Assembly: GCA_964017045.1 (NCBI GenBank)
Contig: OZ024794.1
Span: 37,230,210 to 37,294,209, forward strand
Reading direction: 5' to 3'
DNA length: 64,000 nucleotides
Source of the DNA: Omphiscola glabra
Lineage: Eukaryota > Mollusca > Gastropoda > Lymnaeidae
This document shows, piece after piece, positions 31,483 to 43,500 of the stretch. The translations under genes and the position numbers were made by a program. Below the pieces are notes generated by a model. That model did not search any database. It saw nothing but the letters and a program-made list of their open reading frames with translations, and was not told the origin of the DNA. Within the stretch, counting starts at the first letter, position 1; each line of letters opens with the position of its first letter.

Positions 31483-32249
31483 TAATAGGCGATATTAAGC
31501 TAGGGCAAAAGCTTACCTTCAAGGGTGACACAACTAGAATGAATATAGTGTACATTACACTGGTGCGGAATTTTAGATGTCTTTAATCATTATTATGGCT
31601 AATTTTGGCACTCCCCAACCGAAAATTTGAAATGCAAACTCAAAATTGTCTGAAAGAAACAACAAGTACAAGTATGCGCCAAAATGTAGCCCTGCATTTT
31701 GAATTTGCCCGACTGTCTTTAGCACCCTAAATTTCTGCATCCCTTCACTCACGCTGATCAATGGTACAGTATGGGATTGATTATAAGCTTGTGCCAAATG
31801 TTTACTCTAGCGCACCCCACAAACGGAGTGAAATCAGTTTATGTATGACACTAGATGCCATAATGCTTCCTACAAAACCTTAAAAATGTCCATACCCGTT
31901 CAAAAAGTATAATAGAAACATTGAATTCAGGTATAGTAAAAAATACACCTCTTTATATTAAATAATCAAACGTTTTCTGGGGAGCAGGCTCCCCACACCC
32001 CTCCGTCGATCAAGATTCATCAGCGCCCTCAATTTCCGCCCTACTTCCCGATGAAAATGATCGGCGATTTTGATATAGATAGATACACTGCCTAGTGTCG
32101 TATCTATTACTGCCACCAGGGGCGTTTTGAAAATCTTTTTGCCGTCGTCTCTTTCACGATACAAACTCTGCAGTTGTCCGAAAATGCCACACCTGCATAT
32201 AAAGAAAAAGTTACACCTCGGCGGACTCGCCCTATCTCAACGCCACTAG

Positions 32250-32392
32250 CAGGGGCGTATCTACAGTGTTTGGTGTGAGGGGGCAAGATTCTGAAACTGA
32301 TTATTTTCAACCAATAAATACTATACCCCCCCACCCCGCTAGTCTGGCGTCCGAAACATATGCCCCCATATGCCACCCCTTAGCTACGCCAC
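32250..32392. mobile_element. Small TIR element nested in the 2,990-bp element
   Basis: Left CAGGGGCGTATCTACAG; right inverted CAGTGGCGTAGCTAAGGGG. No clear target duplication. C-rich inner edges, no coding content. Confidence 0.5.
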
Positions 32393-33333
32393 TGGCAAAT
32401 GACCCAGCCCCCCCCCCCCGGAAATTTGAAGTGCCCCCCCCCCTTGGGAAAAATGCCCAAAAGAAACACTGGTAACATATTAAGTAAGTGAAACGACCCT
32501 AACAAAAACGGCAGAAAACCTATTAAACACATGGGAGAGGAAAGTTTTCAGGAAAATATATGGACCAACAAAGGATTTAATATGGATGGAGAATACGAAC
32601 CAACCATGAATTGTACAGTCTATATCAGGATCCCACGATAGTAGCAGAAATAAAAATGGGTAGGTTACGCTGGGCAGAACACTTAGGGAGATTACCAAAT
32701 GACAGAGGAGTGAAGAGGGTGCATCACCAAAACCCCAGAGGAAAATGGCTCAAATGCAGACCTAGGCTTACATGGATGGATGATGTGGAAAAAGATATCC
32801 ATTGGGAATCCAAGCATGAAAAAGAAAAGCGTTAGTTGGGTCTGAGGGGAAGGAAGTAGAGCCAGGCCAAAGCCCCACATGGGCTGTAGAACCACAGGGA
32901 TGGATGGATTAATTAAATACCCCGGTATTTAGGAATATAAATAAACAAGGCGACACGACTTTTCTTTGTTAAAAAAAAACTCCCAAAATAACCGTAGTGT
33001 TACTAGTAGAAATAGTAATGATCAAAATAAAATTGAGAAGGATGACAGCTCAAATGCATATTTTAAAAAAAAATAAACATCAGAGTAGCTTACCTGCAGT
33101 ACAAGTACAACATGGGCCTATATGTCCAGAGATCTTACTTAAACAGATCCATGTATTGTAGAATATAGTGTGATTAAGTGTCTTAGAGACCTTACTTGGT
33201 AAAGATAATTAATTATTTTTAAAGTCAAACAAAAATACCTAACGCATTGTATTGTATTTCTGGTAAACTGATTTTTTTTTAAAATTTGAATAATTCGCTA
33301 GATATTGGAACAGTATCAGTAACCGTAATAATT

Positions 33334-33612
33334 CAGTGCCCTCTTAAGGCATGGGATCACTGGGCACTGGCCCAGGGCCTCACTTTTCTAGGGGGCCTCA
33401 CGCATCTATGAGACTCACAGGGATCGTTTCGTTTAAATCACTATTAAGGGCCTATTTTATGACGATTTTGCCGCCCCCTGATATTGGCGCCAGGGGTGAT
33501 AGGCCCGCTCGCCCCCTTCTTCGCACGTCCCTGAGTATATAGAAAGTTAGGGGTCCAGTGCATTACTGTGCCCAGGGTCACAGCTGCTGTGTAAATTGTA
33601 AAGACGGCCCTG
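33334..33612. mobile_element. 279-bp hAT-type MITE
   Basis: Left CAGTGCCCTCTTAAGGC; right inverted CAGGGCCGTCTTTAC. Flanks taataatt (33326-33333) and taataata (33613-33620) match at 7 of 8 positions. The inside has GGGCACTGGCCCAGGGCC. No coding content. Confidence 0.7.
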
Positions 33613-33780
33613 TAATAATAACTAAATAATTAGCCTAAACACTGTACGGTACACGAATCTTTAGATATACCTTTTTTCTTATTTTCAAAATCATTATTTT
33701 TACGAGTTTGACACTACCCTTTTGTGGGCGCCCGAGCCCGCACACCCTTCGTCTCCCTTTGCATGTCCTTTCGCTTAGAT

Positions 33781-33992
33781 CAGGGGTCGGGGACATTTTT
33801 GTCTGAGAGAGCCATGTACCTCACATATTTTGAAAAGTATTTCTATGACTATGAGAGCTATACATTATGTTTAAAAGATCAAAGGAGTCTAAAGAAACAT
33901 ATTTTTTTTATAATCGAACATTTGTCTGCGAGCCAGATGCAGCCATCAATAGAGCCACATCTTGCTCGCGAGCCATGGGTTCCCGACCCCTG
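33781..33992. mobile_element. 212-bp hAT MITE of the GAGAGCCATG type
   Basis: Exact 8-bp duplication gcttagat at 33773-33780 and 33993-34000. Left CAGGGGTCGGGGACATTTTT; right GGGTTCCCGACCCCTG. Inner blocks CTGAGAGAGCCATG, CTCACATATTTTGAAAAG and CTTGCTCGCGAGCCATG resemble hAT nonautonomous families common in several vertebrates. It lies about 490 bp upstream of the PEX10 start codon. Confidence 0.88.
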
Positions 33993-34484
33993 GCTTAGAT
34001 TAAAGGCAGGTTATATTTTTATAATTTATATCCCATGTTACGGCATGTTTATCATTTGGGGAAATTTTTAAGACTAAACCTGGGGAATTTAGACAATTCT
34101 AAGTGGCAGCCTAGAAGACACAGTAACAACTAACAAAAATGTCAAATGAACCCACGATACTAAATTTTCGGTAATAGTTCTACAGTTTTATATTATGATT
34201 ATGTATTCTTTTTGAAAAAGAAAAGTTGCTGCTTCTTGGAGACATGAAAAGGAAAGCGAAAAATGGTGACTTTAACTAAAAAATAGAAGGAAACGGAACC
34301 AGAAAAACATTTTAGGCATAGGTTTTTAACATTTTAAATTTATTCTTTTTAACTCCATTCATTAAATTATTAAATTAACTCATGCCATACTACTTACCAC
34401 TACTGCTAAACTACGACTACTACTACTAGTCTTGTGTACTGGGCTTATACATTTTCATTTCATGAAAGTAAATACACAATAAAA

Positions 34485-34593
34485 ATGTTTCAAGAAGCTG
34501 GAATAGCTGAAATTATTCGTGCACATCAAAAGGATGATACCTTTCTTAGATTTTTAAGGCCTCTGGTTGATGATATTATCCAGAGACTGGCAG
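34485..34593 (+). CDS. PEX10: PEX10 coding exon 1
   Basis: ATG preceded by AATAAAA and an AT-rich leader; 36 codons plus one base, donor CAG|GTAAGT. Encodes [16 protein letters not shown] and [15 protein letters not shown], the conserved N-terminal motif. Confidence 0.93.
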
Positions 34594-37500
34594 GTAAGTG
34601 GTAAGATTTAATATTTTATTTTAATGATTTAAAGTTTATATTAATATTCTGAAATATACTCATTCTTACTAATATACTACAATTATTTAACAATACAATA
34701 CATTTACTTAAAATAGCTTAGACCACTGTGTACTGGGCTTGTACCTTTTAATTTCATGAAAGTATTGAAAGTTAATAATACACTGTAAATTGAAAACATG
34801 CAGCTGGAAAAGCTGAAACTGAAATTATTTGTTCAAATCAAAATTGGAAACTGTAAATAACTTTCTCAGATTTTGTAGGCCCCTGGTTGAGGATATTACT
34901 ATTATCCGTAGACTAGCAGGTAAATTTAAATTTAAAGATTATATATACTCATTGTTAGTGTAAGAATAAGAGCCTATAATTTTTTAAAACTATATTTACT
35001 TTTAGGCTATGGCTTTTTCTATATTTTTATTATGGCAGAGGTCAGAGATTCCTAAAACCCTTTTTTGTATTCTTGCACCCCATTCCCACAGACTTCAGTA
35101 TCCCTCGGCAATACCTGGAAATCTGGTATCGCAATTTCGCTTTCAAAATGGTGACCTCCACTTTTACCCCTGGGTATCATTGTTTCTGATTTTTTTTTTT
35201 TGGATGATAGACATCCAGAATATTACAAAATAATGACTCATTAAAAAAAAAAGTAGCATAATTTAGTAGCACCAATACTTATTTATAATATGATCTTATG
35301 CTTTTATTTTGAGGTATTAATTGGGGGAGTGGAATAAATAGCCCTTATTACAACCATTAGTCATTAGTATATTATAGTATTTATTATTTATATATAATAT
35401 ATTCACTAACAAATCACAATATTCCACAAGAAAATTATTACATGATCCTCAGTATTCTTAAAGAAATGGCACACTTTCTGCCACAATAATCCAAGAATTA
35501 CTTAAGATATTACTAAAGAATAATCTGACAATCATAGTAGAACTCATATTTAACTATATTCCCTGTAAATATTATTTTTTTGTCTCATTTTACAATAAAG
35601 TTGTAGGCGTAAAAACAAAAGCAAAATAAGAGTCACGAAATGTGGAGGAAAACCCCATACCAGGTTGTGAAAAAGTGGTTTTGAGGTCCATACTAAAAAA
35701 TTCATAACTTTTGAAGCACTTGAGCTAGAAAGTTGATCTTGGTGTTTTTGTAAACAACTTTTCTAGGCTCTATACTATACAGCTGTAGTATTTTTATATT
35801 TTTAAAAATGTTTTGAAATTTTCATCAAAGTGCACACCATGCTGAATCCAGGTTTTCAAGCACCCTATTCTAACAATAATAATGTAACAATGGGGTCCTA
35901 GTAATATCATAATATGGCTACACTATGAAATAGCCATTTTGTCAGTCAACATAAAAGAAAACTAAGTAAATTTTTTATTAAAATTTAGTAAAAGTACAGA
36001 CAAAATATATTCATTTCAAACATGACAACTGACAAAGGTACTTTATTGTTAATTCAACCTTATTGTTATTTTTAAAATTATAATATCACTAAATCAACAT
36101 CTGATTCCTTTTTCTGATGGTAAACGTCATTAATAAATAAATCTGCAAATTTTGACAATGAAATTTCTCAGTTTATCTGCATTTGTACACCATAATCTGC
36201 AAAGTAACTTTTAATTCCTACAGTAAGGCATTGTTTGTTATGAATGACATTGTGCGAACAACTCATGACTTAATCTATCATAAAATGTTTGACAAGTTCG
36301 TTGGAGATGTCATCACGGTACCAGCTACATAGTCATTTCTGTTCGGAAAGGGATGGGGATGCAGGGGTCGCGGCTGAAATACAGACAAATGATTCTCTAG
36401 CAGTCAGTAAACAAGTTCAGTAAAAAAAATTGGGATTACAAATTTAAACATATCTCTGTAAATTAATAAAGATTACAATGTTTTCGTACAAAGATTTGTT
36501 TTTTGTTATTTTTAAAAAAATCAGAAGCAATAATAATTTGGATGATAATAATTTTTGTGGTATCAGTTATGATATTGAATGATAATAGGCCCTTATTTTA
36601 ATAAAACTATAATTTATTATTCATTGCTCATTACTTAGGATACCCGGTATACATAGCTATGATTTTATAGTAGACCCTAATATGTTACTGTTAGTATTTC
36701 TTGTTGGCAACACTTCTTTCGTAGCAGTATTTTTGGTCCTATTAATATATTTATATACGGTATGTTATAATTCATACCCATCTCCAGTCGTCTTGACTTA
36801 GTCTTGCCACTGGACACGGTGAGTCCGGACGAGAGAGTGAGGTTGACGCTGCGCAACTCTTCCTCACTTTAAACAAAGTCACCCGCGCAAGTCATCAGTC
36901 ATCCATTTCCCAATATCCCAAATCCTGTGGCGACGGGCATCCTCTCCCAAATGCATGAGGAAGGGACTAGAATAGGAGCCCAGAACATTCCCTGCTCCTT
37001 CACAACCTGGCAGGCTAAACAGGGTCGACCGGGACCCAATTTTTGCGGTCGAAAATCAAAGATAAACTCTATTTCACTTAAAATTGCCACGTGGAACATC
37101 CGCACACTGCTTGACAGGGACTCGACAAACAGACCTCAACGACGCACGGCGCTCATTGCTCATGAACTGGCCAGATACAACATAGACATCGCCGCCCTAA
37201 GTGAAACCAGACTCTCTGGCAAAGGGGAACTCACGGAAAAGCTTGCTGGCTATTCTTTCTTCTGGAGTGGACGAGACCCTGACGCAAGGCGTGAAGCCGG
37301 AGTTAGCTTCGCTATCAAAACCTCTCTTGCGAGCAAGCTCTCCAGCTCTCCAGAGGGAATCAATGACCGACTCATGAGGTTGAAACTCCCCCTCTGCCAT
37401 GGAAGGAAGGCTGCCACTTTAGTCAGTGCCTATGCACCCACCATGACAAACACAGAAGAGTCCATAGATAAGTTTTATGAGGACCTGAACACTGTCATCT

Positions 37501-40500
37501 CCTCCACACCGACTGCTGACAAACTCATAATTCTTGGAGATTTCAATGCACGTGTCGGCAGTGACTACACCTCCTGGGGAGGAGTGTTGGGGAATTATGG
37601 TGTTGGAAAGTGCAACAGCAATGGCCTACTGCTACTACAGACCTGTGCTGAACACGGCCTTCTAATAACAAACACCACATTTAACCTGCCTACGCGCAAC
37701 AGGACCTCCTGGATGCACCCCCGTTCTAAAAACTGGCACCTAATAGATTATGTCATTGTCAGAAATAGGGACCGGCATGATGTGAGAGTGACTAAGGCCA
37801 TGTGCGGCGCAGAATGCTGGACGGATCACCGCCTCATCATCTCAAAGTTGAAAATTCACATCCAACCTAAGAGACGACCTCAGGCCACCAAAGCTCAAAA
37901 ACGCCTCAACATCAGTAAGCTGAAGATCCCTGATGTAAGACAAACCTTTGTTGACACCCTGGATGAACGCCTCGATTCCATAACACTGAACAACCAGGAC
38001 GCGGAAGCAGCGTGGACCACACTTTGTGAGACGGTGTATAACACAGCCCCTGAGCGCCTCGGACCCTCTATCAGAAAACACAGGGATTGGTTTGATGAAA
38101 ACAACACAGCAATCCAAATGCTACTTGAGCAAAATCGTCGGGCGTACAAAGCCCTCCATGATGACCCAATGTCAGCAGCAAAGACAGCTGCACTGAGGAA
38201 CATCCGCAGCAAGGTCCAATTACAACTGCGCCACATGCAAGACTCCTGGTTGAATGCGAAAGCTGATGAGATTCAAGGCTTTGCAGACAAAAAGGACATG
38301 AAAAACTTCTACAGTGGCCTGAGAGAAATCTATGGAGTTACCACCTCAGGCTTTTCCCCTCTCCTTAGTGCAGACGGTTCTACCCTCATCACAGACAAGG
38401 AAAAAATCTTGGAAAGATGGACGGAACACTTTAAAAATGTGCTGAATACGCCTTCCATCATTAATGATGAGGCCATTGAAAGACTGCCCCAGGTCCCAAT
38501 GAAACAAGTCACTGGACGCTGTCCCAACTTCGGTCGAGATACAGACAGCAATCCGTCAAATGTCCAATGGTAAAGTACCTGGCTCCGACATGATTCCTGC
38601 CGAAATCTACAAAGAGGGTGGACCAGCGTTGACGGATAAGCTATTGCGTCTATTCCAGATCATCTGGCAGACGGAAACTGTACCACAGGACCTCAAAGAT
38701 GCCTCCATTATCCACCTGTACAAACACAAAGGAAACCGCCAGGCCTGCGACAATCACCGCGGAATTTCACTGCTGTCCATCGCGGGCAAGATCTTGGCCC
38801 GAGCCCTTCTGAACCGCCTAAATGCACATCTGGAGCGAGGTCTCCTACCCGAAAGTCAATGTGGTTTCCGAAAAGAACGAGGCACTATCGATATGGTGTT
38901 TGCTGCCAGGCAGCTCCAAGAGAAATGTCAGGAGCAAAACATGGACCTATATTCCACATTTATTGACCTGAATAAGGCTTTTGACAGGGTCAATAGAGAT
39001 GGCCTGTGGAAAATCATGAAAAAGTACGGATGCCCAGAAAAATTCACCACCATCATCCGTCAGCTGCATGATGGCATGATGGCCAGAGTGCAGGACAACG
39101 GTCAGTCATCTCAAGCATTCCCTGTCACAAATGGTGTGAAGCAGGGCTGTGTCCTGGCTCCCACGCTCTTCAGTATTATGTATTCTGCAATGCTGTCTGA
39201 TGCGTTCAGGGACTCCACCACGGGCTTGCCAATCCGTTTCCGCACCGATGGATCGGTCTTCAACCTAAAGAGGCTTCAGGCTAAAACAAAGGTCTAACAT
39301 ACCACCATCAATGAGCTTCTGTTTGCGGACGATTGTGCCCTCAATGCTGACTCTGAGGCTGCCATGCAGCAAAGCGTTGATATCTTTTCTGAAGCCTGCA
39401 ACAACTTTGGACTAACAATCAACGCGAAGAAGACTGAGGTATTCTATCAGCCAGCTCCCAGTACTTGGGCAGCACCCTCTCCAGATCTGTCATCATTGAT
39501 GATGAAATGAATGCCAGACTTGCAAAAGCTAGTGCCATATTTGGCAGGCTCCGCAGCACTGTTTGGGACAGGAGAGGTATCAGACGGGAAACGAAGATCA
39601 AGGTCTACAGCGCAGCAGTCCTCTCGACATTGCTCTACGGGTGTGAAACGTGGACAGTCTACCAGCGTCACGCTAAAAAACTGAACCATTTTCACACAAC
39701 CAGCCTCAGGAAACTCCTCGGCATCAGGTGGCAAGACAAAGTTCCTGACACGGAGGTTCTCGCTAGAGCGAACCTACCTAGTATCTTCACCACCCTGATG
39801 CAGTATCAACTCCGTTGGATGGGACACGTTGCCCGTATGGAAGATCACCGGCTCCCTAAACAAATATTCTATGGTGAGCTCACGACAGGCAAGCGCTCCC
39901 AAGGAGGTCCAAAAAAACGTTACAAAGACTCACTGAAAGTGGCACTAAAGGCCTTCAGCATCAACACTACTAAATGGGAGCAGACCGCCCAGGACAGAGT
40001 CAGGTGGAGATCAGTGGTCAAGATAGGGGCTAAATCTTATGAAGCCAGTAGGATGGCCACCATTGAGACACGCAGGCAAGCCCGAAAGAACATTATTAAA
40101 GTCACGACTGCACCAACTATCCCCTGCCCGCAGTACCACAGACTATTCCGAGCACGTATAGGATTGGCAAGCCACCTACGAACCCACCGTAACCCACCCC
40201 CCCAACCGGATGACTGGATGGTCCTAGTCGATTTGACGGACGAACAACAACAACATAATTTTAATGCTTACTCTGTTCATTGTGATTTTTGTTAATTTGA
40301 GGTGGAAAAATCAAAGACCACCATAGCCTGGGCGACAAAATTTCTAGCTACTCCACTGAATATGCTCCCCTTGTACTAGGTATAAGTATAAGTAGGCTTA
40401 TTTATTATTTAGGTCGATCAACTGTAGTGTGGACAAGACTAACACTACCCAAGTCCTTATTACTAATCACTTGCGATTCATATAATGATTATAGGCATGT

Positions 40501-43500
40501 TCAATTCAATATTAATTTATGTTTTTATTAGATTAGAGTCTTCATTAAATTTCTACTTAATATAGTTGCTTAAGAGTTAACCCGCTTTGTCTTATTAGCA
40601 TTATCAATCATATTGTTTTTAGTAGCTTAGGCCCTATATTGCCAGTAGAGTCTTTTCCTAAAATATTCTTTTGATAAATAATTAGGGCCTGGTAGAATTG
40701 ATTGCATTATAATTTTTAGGTTGACTACTAGCAAGGGAACTTTACAATGGTTTTGCTCAATTCACTGGCCAATATTTAAAAAAATGTGTATACCAATAAT
40801 TTGCATCTCCAAATAACATATTTAAATGTGCCTTTTAATAATAATAAGCATATAATGATATCATTGGCAATGTCTCATTCTAAGCATTAAACTCATACTG
40901 ATATTTTATCAGGCCCACAAACATGGATTCGTTGGCGAACTCATTTAGATACAGCAGGAGTACTTGTTTACTTCTATTTAACAACTTGTTCAGGTATTTC
41001 TATATTATTTTATATATTTAAATTAATAATTGTACAATATTCAAGTGTGTTTTGTTTACCTTAAATTTATTGAGGAGAAATATAGTGTTTAATTTTTAAA
41101 ATTCTGTACTTGCTCTTGACAAAAGTTTTAAAATGATTTTTAAATATGCATGCAAGAAAAGTTATACACCTTGAGCCTGACACACATTTCATCTCCTCCT
41201 CTCATTGTTTTATAGTCAGTTTTACACAATCTTTCAAATTCATAGCTTACCTATCCCACTTTGTGACTAAACCCTGTAAACTGTAAACAAAGCAGAGGGG
41301 AAGTTTTACCATAAGGGCTCAGGGAGGCTAGAGTTTGTTTGTAGAATATACTACATAGTTTTGTTAACAATAAAAAATTTCTTGCCATTTCCTTATTTAC
41401 ATTCGAGGAACTTGTACTTTCTATTTTCATAACACATGATTCTTGGTTTGGTTCTGTTTTTATTTCCACTTGAAATTTACACCAACTATTTATGTTAATA
41501 GTTTCTTTTTACTTTTAATTTCATCAGTACACCATACTTTAATTTGTATGCTTTATAGAAAGGGTTTCATTACTGAAGTTCCACTTAAGATATGCATAAT
41601 ACTGAGCATTTTGGTAGACTAAAATTGAAATTCTGTTATTTCATTCAATTTTTATTGACCATTACAAACATCACTTATTACCTTTTCATAACACTTCCCC
41701 AAAAACTCAAATTATAATTACTTACATTTTAAAAAAATTTACACACATTTTGGGTACAGATCCTTGCTATTTAATTTTTTTTTTCAGATCTTCAAACTGT
41801 CGGAGAAGAATATGTTAACATTATTCAAACAAATGAAAGTCTTAAGTCTTTGCCATCAAAGTGGGTAAGTAAAAGTTTTCAGCTTCATGTTGAGTATTCT
41901 CTGCTTTAAAAAAGAGAGAGATTAAATTAGTGCATTTTTAAAAAAGTTATTTTTAATCACATGTTTTGGTGAGCACTTTTGTTACTGTTGTTAGAAATAA
42001 TGCACAAAAATTTGCAGGTTCATTTAGTGACTTTACTTTATTGTTAAGACGTTTACAATATCCAAAAAGTATATATATACGGTATATGAGTTCACAGAAA
42101 ATGTGATGTAGAGGATAATAAAATACAGACCTTAAATCCTTGAATATTTAATTCTCACTTCCCTGTCTTGACAAATCATCACATCTTCACATCATCATTC
42201 AACACCAGTATACTCACAAAGTTTTAGCGCCTCTGATTTCAAAGTTTTCATCTCGACTCTTTTCATCATTTTTATGATGCATTAATAAAATAATTTTTTT
42301 TCCCAATGCCCAATTTATTACATTTTTTCATAATTTTTTTTTAACTAAAGCTAATTAAATAAAAAATCAGTCTGCAAATAAATGAGTAATATCTCTAACA
42401 CATAGATATAGGGAAACAAATTTGCTGAAATATGTTGTTAATACAAAGTGAGCTTTCTTAATTATTCACAATATTTGTTAATATTTATGATAGTTTTCCT
42501 CAACCCTCCCCCTCCCAACTCTGTTCTTCCCAAATCCTCTCCATTACTTATCCCCTACAAATTCCACATATACCCCCTACACTAAACTGACCCCACTTTA
42601 AAGCAATTGATTGAAATGTTAACAACCCCCATTGCTCTTCTAGCTTTCCCGCCTACATTGACCATACTTAAACGCAATTTATATTGATTTTCTTCCAATA
42701 ATTATTTAAGTTTGTGAAACCCAAAATTTAGTTTTGCATCATTCTGCACTTAAGATGTCTTAATCACAGGGCAACAGAAGGGATGCTGGTGGAAATTAGG
42801 TTTATACTAAGCCTTTTTTATAGTTGGTAAATATTAATTTTGTTTTTAAATTTGTTTATTTCAACTTAATAAAAAAAAGCTTCATTAATAACTGATTTTA
42901 ATAAAAATTTACATATTTTGTTACAATGTTTAGTAGATACAAAACAGAAAAAATACTGTTACATAAAAAATGCCTAAAGAATTTTAATGGCTATTTAAAA
43001 ATGGTAATTTAAACAAAATTAATTGCATATGAATGGCATAATTATCTTATGAAGATTTAAGATATTTACCAAAGGCATCCTTTGCTAATTAAAGAGCCAT
43101 CCATATCAATTGTTCACAAAAAAAAGTCAACCCCCCATCCCCATATTTTCCACTCTTACTTTTTGGGACTCCCCCCCCCCCAAATCTACATACGTACAAA
43201 TGAGCTTTCAACCCCCCTTCCCCCCCCCCCCCCCACACACACAATATCCATTTATCCATAGACCATTATTGTTACAATTGAACAAGACGGTTAAACAAAG
43301 CCACTGTAAACTACTGTTTCCATTGAAGGATGTATGGTATTTAGTCTCTGCGATAAAGGAAATGTATTTAAATTTCAAAAAGGGCCTGGGAAGGGGCAAT
43401 GTTTTTAAAACATTTAAAAAAAAATAAAATTTAATCACTGTTATTGTTTGTCATATATTGCAATACAAATACATGATTAAATTAACTAAATTAACTAAAG

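Larger units (their letters stand above)
29482..32471. mobile_element. 2,990-bp nonautonomous hAT-type element
   Basis: Exact 8-bp duplication gtaacata at 29474-29481 and 32472-32479. The left end CATGGTTTCTTTCAGCCATC pairs with the inverted right end CAGTGTTTCTTTTGGGCATT, and G/C-runs follow at both ends. The interior is AT-rich with no recognisable transposase. It contains at least two smaller MITEs (31277-31482 and about 32250-32392). The element sits between the LINE readings YQNNCNIHG and TKTAENLLNTWERK. The ends are seen directly; the hAT assignment follows from duplication length and termini. Confidence 0.8.
27413..32907 (+). mobile_element. RTE/BovB-like LINE split by two hAT-type insertions
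   Basis: Plus-strand LINE, 5'-truncated inside the endonuclease. End of the EN domain: HKATWNAPEG...NQIYHVLIERR and SDHLLVSVK (27450-27600). RT: GEDLIAAELIK near 28240, TNYRGISILNV near 28400, then after the first insertion RRGLRQGDSLSYMLFNLTL near 29000. C-terminal part: RKVFRKIYGPTKDL (about 32540) and GRLRWAEHLGRLP (about 32655). The 3' end is a GATGGATGGATT short repeat near 32905. Many stops and frame changes. Insertions at 28703-28931 and 29482-32471 interrupt it at sites where the protein reading rejoins when they are left out. Confidence 0.85.
36785..40400 (+). mobile_element. Nearly full-length APE-type LINE in PEX10 intron 1
   Basis: A GC-richer block with a 5' leader (36785-36926), endonuclease, reverse transcriptase, C-terminal finger and 3' UTR, in the same orientation as PEX10. 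It has one frameshift near 38500, a TAA at 39295-39297 and a frame loss near 39450. Both ends fade into AT-rich intron; no target duplication could be fixed. It belongs to the group of EN-RT LINEs whose readings are often annotated in animals as craniofacial development protein 2-like; the exact clade (RTE-like or neighbour) is not settled. Confidence 0.82.

Noticed and set aside
37842..38236. Minus-strand frames over the LINE in PEX10 intron 1
   Set aside because: Shadows of the endonuclease-RT reading.
43110..43427. 105-codon proline-rich frame in PEX10 intron 3
   Set aside because: Explained by poly-C runs; no conserved motif and inside an intron of a verified gene.
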